From contig CM037587.1 in assembly GCA_021018995.1 (NCBI GenBank), positions 58,998,104-59,062,103 of the forward strand: DNA of 64,000 nucleotides. Direction: 5' to 3'. The notes below the pieces were generated by a model. The model was not told where the DNA came from and did not search any database. It saw only the letters and a list, made by a program, of their open reading frames with translations. Below, piece by piece: positions 57,106-64,000 of this stretch. Made by a program: the position numbers and the translations under genes. Each line of letters begins with the position of its first letter. Within the stretch, counting starts at the first letter, position 1. Source of the DNA: Chloranthus sessilifolius (lineage: Eukaryota; Streptophyta; Magnoliopsida; Chloranthales; Chloranthaceae).

Positions 57106-58420
57106 TCAAGGGCCGGGAGCACGCTTCAAAGCGCTAATCTCTTCAAGAAGGGAGTCCTCGCGGGCATTTCGATCAGACATCCACCTACCATGAAGACTCT
57201 TCTGCCGTCTCCGTGAAGCTTTAGCTGCGCTGCGGGACTCAGTGAAAAGACCAGTCAACCGAAGAACCTCGCTCTTGGCTGTAGCGGCTCTCACCTCCGC
57301 AATATCAGATCTGACCCTTTCTTTCTCCAAAGTCTCGATCAAAGCCAGCCTCTCTACGGAAAGGGGACTCGATCCGGGTCTGAAGCATCGCTTCCTTACA
57401 TGGCCAGGGCCCTGTCTCTACCACATCTACCGAAGCTGGGCTAGGAGTAGGTAATTCCTCAGATACTAGCCAACCCTCGTAACTCGGAGAGATGGCGCCC
57501 CCCTGGACCAAGCTACACATATGCGCCGATTGGCGGGTTTCCCAGAGGGCCACTATGAGATCAAGATCACTAAGAGAACCTTGAGAGAATATCAGAGAGC
57601 ACAGGGGTGGCCTCGCGGTGCACGACACATACTGAGTATACCCGAATTGGCGGAGCACCCGAGATGGGAAGTAGTATGTGCTACCGGTCAGCCCCAAAAG
57701 TGTGATGCCCTCACAATCCCGAGAGCGGACAATCGGAAAAGTGCCGTCCGTCCAGGGAAGTTGCCAGGTCAGCTCTGCATCAGATAGCCACAGGCTCAGT
57801 TCCTCGATGCTCCCACCAGGCAGTCTCGAACTTCGAATTAGAAAACCCCGAGCCACATCCCCTCTAATCAAGCAGAATCTCGGCACAGGCCCCATGATAG
57901 CCAAATGCTCTCCCAACCAGATCTGAACAAGAAGCGGGCTCCCGCTAAAAATCCCAACCCGACCCGAGGCCGCAGCATCCAAGCCTCGATACATCTCCGC
58001 CAGGACCAGGTGTACCAATGAGCGACCTCCCTCCAGTTCGGTCAAAACATCACATAGCTCGAGGAAAAAGCTCTCACCCCCAGTGAAGAAGAGAACCTCC
58101 GACAGCAAATAAAGACGAAAGGCCTTCACATTGAAGGGATTTCGAATAGGCAACTTTCGAAGGCTCGAGTCACCGAAAAGTTCTCTCAGGAATTTCACCA
58201 AACACCTGGTGGGCCCTCTGGCGAAACATTTCTCATATCCACCCTTCTTCAAGCCAAGGACCGTGTGGACCGCCTTTGCATACCCCGGTTTGGGCACTAC
58301 TTTGGCAAGGCCTCGATGCATCTTCAAGCCAGTGAGGGAGGCTAACTCTTCCAAAGTTGGGGTCAGCTCCCTAGACCCAAATTTAAAAACATGGGCCCTA
58401 TGGTCCCATGCCTTGGCCAT
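57106..58420 (-). CDS. Antisense gene 1 of the Ogre-type element (DUF7745-like with coiled coil)
   Basis: The longest clean ORF is 371 codons, from ATG 58420 to 57305. It starts MAKAWDHRAHVFKFGSRELT with PTLEELASLTGL, a pattern seen in plant DUF7745/mobile-domain-like proteins. It also contains PIRNPFNVKAFRLYLLSEVL and SPLLVQIWLGEHLAIMG. Near 57330 the frame shifts by one. The other frame then gives a Glu/Lys/Arg-rich coiled coil (IETLEKERVRSDIAEVRAAT onward) ending in TGA at 57106, so the original protein was about 435 residues. Its function is unknown. Extra ORFs, some antisense, are known in Tat-lineage elements. Palindrome cluster 3 lies 295-450 bp upstream of its ATG. Confidence 0.7.
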
Positions 58421-58714
58421 TCAGAATAGCAAGCTCGCTCTCAGCCAAACTATCATGCCATTTTTACAAAAAAGTCCCGTCAAAACAGAAGTATAGGGTC
58501 CCCCGTATAAAGCTTGGGCCCCCTTTTGAAGGCAGGTCCATCGGCGTGCAAAGAGGTTCTTTATCGGTCAATATATGGCGATGGGCCCGCTAGAAAAAGA
58601 GGGGAGAGAAAGAAAATAAAAGGAGGGGCAAAACAGCCAAACCAAAGTAAAAGAGGAGACAAGGAGGGAACCAGGCGCGGGTTATAAGGAGCCCGCTGGG
58701 TACAATCTATAGCA
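58421..58714. other. Putative 5' leader of antisense gene 1
   Basis: On the minus strand a TATA-like CTTATAACCC (about 58678-58688) is followed by a pyrimidine-rich leader toward the ATG at 58420. This is promoter-like by context only. Confidence 0.3.
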
Positions 58715-58868
58715 GGCGTATATATTATATACGCCAAGGCAAATTTTGAACAATTTTGCTGCGTATATAATATATACTCGCCATTTTGTTGAGGAGATTG
58801 GTCGATATAATATATACGCCTGGCTATTGATTGCTGAATGTTGGCCTGGCGTATATAATATATACGCC
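58715..58868. promoter_or_regulatory. Palindrome cluster 3 (upstream of antisense gene 1), four copies
   Basis: Copies start at 58715, 58761, 58803 and 58848 (spacing 46, 42 and 45 bp). The first and last are intact in both arms (GGCGTATATA, central base, TATATACGCC). The second has one inserted base and the third has lost the outer part of its left arm. Confidence 0.7.
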
Positions 58869-59649
58869 CAGTTTAAGCCAAGGCTGGTAAGGCCCCCCCC
58901 TTCACTGGTCTATTTCTTTTCCCAAGAAGGGACGTAGTTATTTTGACCCACCTTTTCGTCACAAGAGCGCACATGGGCAGCCATGCCACACCCGTGAGAA
59001 ACACCCGGGTGGCGCGCCGCCCGTAGGTCACATACGAAGGGTCACCTGCATGATCAACCTCATCATTGGAGAGGTGCCAGTTCATTCCGAGCAAGGAAAA
59101 GAGGAAGGAAACCACCAAAGCAAAGGAATACCCAAATAAAACATTCATATAAACCATAAAAATTATAAACCATCCAAACAATTTTTTTTTTTTGTTGTTA
59201 TTACATATCCCCAAATAAAGCCAAGTCTAAACTGTTTTATTATGTCAAATTTGCAGGAAATAAACTAGTCTTGGGCAGCCCCCTTCGACTTCTTCCAGCG
59301 CTGGCTCACACTTTGAAAGGTACGGGTCTCCCCCACCCGAGTCCATGCTTGAGAGATACGGCTAAGCAAGGAGCGCGACTCCTTTTCACGAGCACGCTGC
59401 AAAGGCACACCAAAAGCCATCAGATAGAGAAACAGGCAGAAAATAAACTAGGAAAATGACTAGGTTGGGCCAGCATTCACTCACCACTTCGGTCTCCTTG
59501 AGCCCAACGAGGTTACGGTAGTATTCGGCCTGACTCACTGCCGACTCATAATCCTGGCCAGTAAGAAAAAGGAGATGTTAGTCACACAGGCCATCAGCAT
59601 AATTCAAAGGGAAAGAGAACAGAGCAACAAGGTAGAGAATACCCCAGGA
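58869..59649. other. Spacer between antisense genes
   Basis: No supported gene. The short minus-strand ORF 58873-59214 has a hydrophobic stretch but no recognisable domain. The region may contain 3' exons or 3' UTR of antisense gene 2. Confidence 0.35.
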
Positions 59650-61708
59650 ATTAGCTCGGGAGGTGGGACCTGGATAGCTTTAGCAGAAATCTGTGCCTCT
59701 TCGGCCACGTCGGCACACACGCGTGACAAAAAGGCATCATCCAGGCGCTTGAAGGTCCCCTGGACCTGACGGGCGAGCTACCAGAAGCACCGGCACCAGA
59801 AGGGTCAGAGGGTCCAGCACCTGAAGCCACGCCGGAGACACCAGCCCCGGAAGGATCGGGAGGTCCAACACATGTTGCATCATAGGAAACGGCCTCCTCT
59901 TCCCCCTCATCTGAGTCGCCGCCCTGCTCAAACTGTAGAGAGAAATATTTTATCATTAAGGGCGACAGGTCAATCAAAGTAACCACATGAAAGCTGCTGA
60001 ATGAATGAAGAAGAGGGGCATTACCTGAGATCGCGGCCTGCCAAAAGCTAAAAAGTTAGCACCAGGCACGAAGTGAGGCAACAAGAAATGATAGGGCAGG
60101 GAGTCGTACCAAGACTGATACCCCTCGGGCAGGAGAAGGTCATCGATAGGCACCCCATGATGAAGAAAGTGAGTAGTGAGCTCATCAATGGAGCCCTCTG
60201 GGGCCAACACGTCGGCAGGAGGAGGTTGGGGCACTACAAAAAGAGGGCGATACTGATGAACCGCTCTCTCCCCTAAATAGTAGGTCCTAGTCTAGGACCT
60301 ATAGAGAAAGATGATACGACGGTCCAGCAAAATACGAGAGGGGCCCACTGAGGCCAAATTCCAGAAGGGTGATCCTATGTAAGGGTCGATGATGGCCTGC
60401 AAAAACAAGAAAAATCGGAAGGGGAGGCTCACATTTGATCAGAACCCCTAGCACACGGAAGCTGAGCTACCAAATTTACAAACAGGGAATCGCTTTACCT
60501 GCTCTGGGATCAACAGGTCGAACTGAGAGCGCAGTCCTAACTCCAAATGCTTCATACCTACGTCCCGACGGTGACCCACGTGCCAGTTACTCATGAGGGG
60601 GAACGTAGCAATGTCAGACTGAAGCAGAGGGCGACCCGGTTGAAAGTGAAGGTATCCCCAGACCTGAGAAAGCAGGCAGATAAGGATAGGTATGCTATAA
60701 AAGAAAATTGAATAAACTAAAAACAAAAGATAAAATACCTCGATGGCAGGCCAGAAACCCACAATGGAGCTAGACTCCCCAAGAATGGCCCGCTTTAGGC
60801 TGGACATGAGTACGGCATAGCCAGCGCCGCCCCAATCGAATCGATGCACGGTCTCCCAGTTCACCATCAAGCTGAGCAGGGACAAAGAGACTCGCCCTCC
60901 ACTGGTGTTGGAGAGGAGAGTCTTGCCCAGGAGGAACAGTAAGGAGATGTGGGCCAAAGATAAGTGCGCTACAGCTCGATGTAAATGTCCATGTCGGGCT
61001 GCCCCTGGTCCACCAACTCATTAGGCCCAAACTGATCAACCAACCAGGATAGCTTGACCTCCGAGCCTCGAACGTTCCATGAGGACGGGTAGGCCCCTAG
61101 CAGCTGAATCACCTCCTCCCTACCCGGTGTGCGGGTAGGTACCACGGGCACACCTCCGATACGGACCCCAGTGATCATAGACCAGTCCGCCCGAGTGAAG
61201 GCCATCTCTGCCATGGCCATGTGGAATGTCATCGTCTCGGGGCGAAAACGCTCTATCAGCGCTTTTAAATAGGCCGTATCAACTCTTACAACGGGGAACG
61301 AAATGAAGTCCCCAAAACTGGTAGCAGTGAGTAGGTCCTTCACCACTGGGGGAAGGTAAACCACAAGACGCTGGAGGTCAAACCAACCGCCTCGGAACAT
61401 AATGTGCGGCAGGGGCTGCAAACAAAGGCATCAATCAGATAGGGGCAGGGAGATATAATGAGGGCATCAAAGGAAAACAAAAGCGGAAAGGAGGAGGGGG
61501 TCCATCTGTTTACCTGACCAACGATCCCGAAGTTGGACATATGGGTGTGCTGGCAGTAGAGGAGGCCGGTGTGGGCGGCCTCGCCTTGCATCTCATACCA
61601 AGGCTGGGAGGAGCGTTGAGACACAATGAACTGTTCCCCACGGGGGTCGTAGGCCATTTCCGGCCCTTCTTGCTGATCATGCCCCTCGTCACTAGATCCT
61701 GAAAACAT
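59650..61708 (-). pseudogene. Antisense gene 2: multi-exon plant mobile domain (PMD) gene in the Ogre-type element
   Basis: Inferred minus-strand exons are 61708-61514, 61415-60739, 60663-60499, 60396-60025 and 59932 to about 59770. All have GT-AG borders and the first four junctions are phase 0. Exon 1 starts MFSGSSDEGHDQQ. Exon 2 has LLTATSFGDFISFPVVRVDT, AYLKALIERFRPETMTFHMA and MITGVRIGGVPV, which is the aminotransferase-like plant mobile domain, then a one-base frameshift near 60970. After it come ISLLFLLGKTLLSNTSGGRV and WGGAGYAVLMSSLKRA. Exon 3 reads VWGYLHFQPGRP. Exon 4 has one TAG inside a small palindrome (60281-60301). Exon 5 is acidic (GGDSDEGEEEA). PMD proteins occur as transposon-borne and host genes; their role here is unknown. 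Confidence 0.65.
60281..60301. repeat. 21-bp perfect palindrome creating a stop in antisense gene 2
   Basis: TAGGTCCTAG, one central base, then CTAGGACCTA. The in-frame TAG of exon 4 lies inside it. Confidence 0.7.
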
Positions 61709-61789
61709 GAGACGCATCGGCATATGAGGGGTTGCCAACAAAAAAAGAAGAAAGAGAAAAATATGTATATGCACTAATCCAAAGAATAA

Positions 61790-62300
61790 TAACAAAAAAA
61801 AAAAACAACCATGTGTGTATGTATACTAATCCAAAACAAAAAAAAGAGATGTGTGTGTGTGTGTGCTAAAAAAAAAAAAAAAACCAAGAAAAAAACATGT
61901 GTGTATGAATACTAATCCAAAACCAAAAAAAAGGAGAGAGATGTGTGTGTGTGTGTACTAAACTAAAAAAAAAAAAAAAAACATGTGTGTATGTATACTA
62001 ATCCAAAACAAAAAAAGATGTGTGTGTGTACTAAAAAAAAAAAAAAAAACTCATGTGTATATACTAATCCGAAAGAAAAGATGTGTGTGTGTACTAAAAA
62101 AATAAAAAAAACTCATGTGTATATACTAATCTGAAAGAAAAGATGTGTGTGTGTACTAAAAGAAAAAAAAACAAAAAAAATCATGTGTGTGTGGGTACTA
62201 ATCCAAAAAAAAAAAAAAGAGATATGTGTGTATAAAAAAAAACAAAAACAAAACCATGTGCGAGTGTGCTAATCCAAAAAATAAGATGCGCTAATCCATC
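61790..62300. repeat. Degenerate repeat of TG-runs, ACTAATCC and A-tracts
   Basis: About eight to ten units of 45-65 bp. Each has CATGTGTGTATG, ATACTAATCCAAAA, an A-tract, then GATGTGTGTGTG. It lies immediately upstream of the antisense gene 2 start, in its putative leader or first intron. Confidence 0.85.
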
Positions 62301-62753
62301 GAAAATAAAAAAAAGAAAGAGAAAATACGATGAGATGAATAAATAATAGATGAAAAAAATAGGCCTAAGGAAAACAACCAAAAAAACAACAAAACCGAGA
62401 GAAAAGGAGCATAGGCATCACGTATGTTTAAATGGAAATGAAAAAAAAAAAAGAAAAAGCATTTCACCATAAAAGAAAAAAAAGAGAGAGAGAAAAAGAA
62501 AAACAATAATACAAAGAAAAAGTAAGGGAAGGTAATGGTTACCTTCAATGGGGGAGAAAAACGAAGAGCGGCGGGGGATAAGCACCTTTCGATCCACACC
62601 CACGACCGCCGGTAATGGAATTCAAGCCAAATAATAAAAAAAAAACCCTAAGGGGTTGTCCCGGACTCAAGAAGAAAGGAGGGAGGAGGAGAGAATTTGA
62701 AAAGGGGGGCCCCTTTTGTGCTCGGGCTTCAGTTAAATCGCCAGATTTTAGAC
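62301..62753. other. Putative 5' region of antisense gene 2
   Basis: A/G-rich on the + strand, so pyrimidine-rich on the antisense strand. A donor-like AAG/GTAACC at 62543/62542 (minus) would splice in phase to GGATCTAGTGACG at about 61698 behind a TTTTCAG acceptor, removing the repeat array. The upstream frame has no ATG, so a coding exon here is doubtful; a leader exon is possible. Confidence 0.3.
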
Positions 62754-62823
62754 GGGCGTATATAATATATACGCCCGACCATTTTTCATCAGATTTTGGT
62801 CAGGCGTATATATTATATACGCT
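62754..62823. promoter_or_regulatory. Palindrome cluster 4 (upstream of antisense gene 2), two copies
   Basis: Copies start at 62754 and 62803 (spacing 49 bp). The first is a perfect 23-bp palindrome around one central base; the second has one arm ending CGCTC in place of CGCC. The spacer words CGACCATTTTTCATC and AGATTTTGGT resemble those between the LTR copies (CAGCCATTTTTACCCC, AGATTACT). Confidence 0.7.
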
Positions 62824-64000
62824 CGACCAAAAATGGCAGTTTTTAAACTGCCCGACCTCCTTTTTTCAATTTTAAGGCCCAACGGCCCCCTTGTATGCTA
62901 TGGACCTCGATCCAGACCCCCTTCGAGGCCCACATGTCGTCAGCCATGGTGCACGCATCCCCAAATGACCCTTCGAGTTTTCTTCGATTGGCCCAAAGGG
63001 ACCGTGCTACAACAAACGAATCCAGATCCATAGGCGCCCACCTAATGCGCCCACAAAATCAAAAAAAGAGAAAAAAAATAAAAGAGAAAGAAAAATTAAA
63101 AAAATACAACGCTGGTTCTCACAAGAGCGTCGCAACGTCTGCTTGCCCCACCCCGAGAGCCGTGTTAAATCAATTCGGAATGATCGGGTTCACACGAAAG
63201 TTCTCGAACCCCGTTTCATGCAGGGACACTTTGTACCTGATCCGGCAGGCAAATGAACTTCATTCATCACCGGGAGCATACACTTAGCCCCAGATCTCCC
63301 CTAGCAGAAGTCAAGGCCTGATCCGGCAGGCAAACCAAGAACCCATCACCTGAATGCACACGTCCCTAAGGTATATTGACATGGCAAGTTGATTCGCCCA
63401 AGGATACGTGCAAAAATAAAGGCAGCTTGAGCATGCTCGGAGTCTCCATCAAAACAAAAAAAAAGAAAAAAAAAGGGGAAGAAAAGGAGAAGAAATGACA
63501 ACTTGGTGCTGCTTAGTGAAAACCTTGAGTGGGTTGACCCCACCTTCCGACAATCACTCTGGTCATCCACCTTCGATTCTCTGTTGACCAGGAGTGCCCC
63601 CCACTTCAGACCATTCGAAGAGTCTATTGTCAGTCAAAACTGACCCGCCAAAAATAAAATTACAACCAACCAAACTATGTGCAAACATACAGACCAAAGG
63701 GCCCTTTTCCCTTTTTATTTCCTTTTACACAGGCTTAAAACCTGTATAGGCACGGTGTCCCTGTTAAATGTACGCACTTGCGTCTGGGTATCCGCAGGAT
63801 GGTCGTTGCCCTCATAAATTGTACCTTAGGGTTGAGGCTTCCATTCGCGCCTATTTGCTGCTTATCGCCCCTGATGGGTGTCTGTCTGTGCATAGTTAGT
63901 AAGATGTGATTTCATTAGGGACGGAGGCTAGAATTGGTCATCTCTTTCGAGGGATGTTTGGTTCTAGCCCGATCTTTAGCTTTGTCTTGAGTTAAAGCAC
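62824..64000. other. Untranslated right part of the Ogre-type element
   Basis: No gene is supported. A short direct repeat, TGATCCGGCAGGCAAA, occurs at about 63238 and 63318. The 3' LTR start (TGTAGACACCC) is not found before the window ends. Confidence 0.5.

Larger units (their letters stand above)
40467..64000 (+). mobile_element. Giant Tat/Ogre-type Ty3/gypsy LTR retrotransposon, partial (3' end outside window)
   Basis: The LTR start TGTAGACACCC, gag-prot-RT-RNase H-integrase order, DNGSALN-type protease with G-patch, an intron between protease and RT, and extra ORFs downstream of integrase are all hallmarks of the Tat/Ogre lineage. More than 23.5 kb are present and no 3' LTR is reached. 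Gag, RT and integrase carry stops, frameshifts and a deletion, so the element is not autonomous now. Two antisense genes occupy 57.1-61.7 kb. Confidence 0.9.

Noticed and set aside
62418-62603. Coding first exon of antisense gene 2
   Set aside because: The frame has no ATG (it begins at GTG with a nearby upstream stop); at most a leader exon, so it was not called as CDS.
1-64000. tRNA, rRNA or snoRNA genes
   Set aside because: No cloverleaf with A and B box words, rRNA core, or C/D-H/ACA box pair was recognised by eye; the TGG-type primer sites are retroelement features.
63700-64000. 3' LTR of the Ogre-type element at the right edge
   Set aside because: The LTR start TGTAGACACCC and the GGCGTATATA palindromes of U3 are not found there.

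Overview
The window is nuclear DNA from a flowering plant with a repeat-rich genome. Three things show this: intron-split exons of a plant cytosolic seryl-tRNA synthetase, an intact gene for a CLE signalling peptide, and dense nested plant retrotransposons (Ty3/gypsy Tat/Ogre type, Ty1/copia, L1-type LINEs, large non-autonomous LTR elements, foldback/MITE-like repeats). The species cannot be named. The 6-8 kb introns filled with old insertions suggest a large genome.

Region 1 (1-17.9 kb) is the 3' two thirds of the seryl-tRNA synthetase gene on the + strand. It has six coding exons (1601-1794, 10036-10139, 10252-10435, 10526-10705, 16796-17002, 17382-17411) whose phases join cleanly. The N-terminal exons must lie left of the window. 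The two big introns carry a small LTR element with a perfect 5-bp target duplication (3736-5827), a LINE with poly-A tail (about 7020-9392), a 248-bp tandem duplication, a decayed unidentified minus-strand reading frame (about 12.4-15.3 kb) split by a foldback element, and a minus-strand LINE fragment.

Region 2 (17.9-31.5 kb) is intergenic. The only intact gene is a one-exon CLE prepropeptide on the minus strand (22433-22657), tail-to-tail with the synthetase. Two foldback elements lie before it. After it comes a 3.86-kb solo LTR with a perfect target duplication, inserted just before the first ATG of a decayed LINE. The 3' half of a minus-strand Copia element follows.

Region 3 (31.5-40.4 kb) is a large LTR element without pol. 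Its single long reading frame is broken by three in-frame stops and at least one frameshift.

Region 4 (40.5 kb to the right edge) is one giant Tat/Ogre-type Ty3/gypsy element, longer than 23.5 kb, whose 3' LTR is outside the window. It runs: 1.87-kb 5' LTR, primer site, leader, proline-rich region plus gag core and zinc knuckle, protease with G-patch, a short intron that restores the frame into reverse transcriptase/RNase H, integrase, minisatellites, then two antisense genes (a DUF7745-like ORF and a multi-exon plant-mobile-domain gene). The RT-RNase H block is tandemly duplicated (2036 bp); one copy has the YVDD motif and the other YVDA. A palindrome built on GGCGTATATA arms occurs 13 times in four evenly spaced clusters, in the U3 of the LTR, in the leader, and upstream of both antisense genes. 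This is the most novel-looking signal here. Coordinates of decayed elements are approximate.
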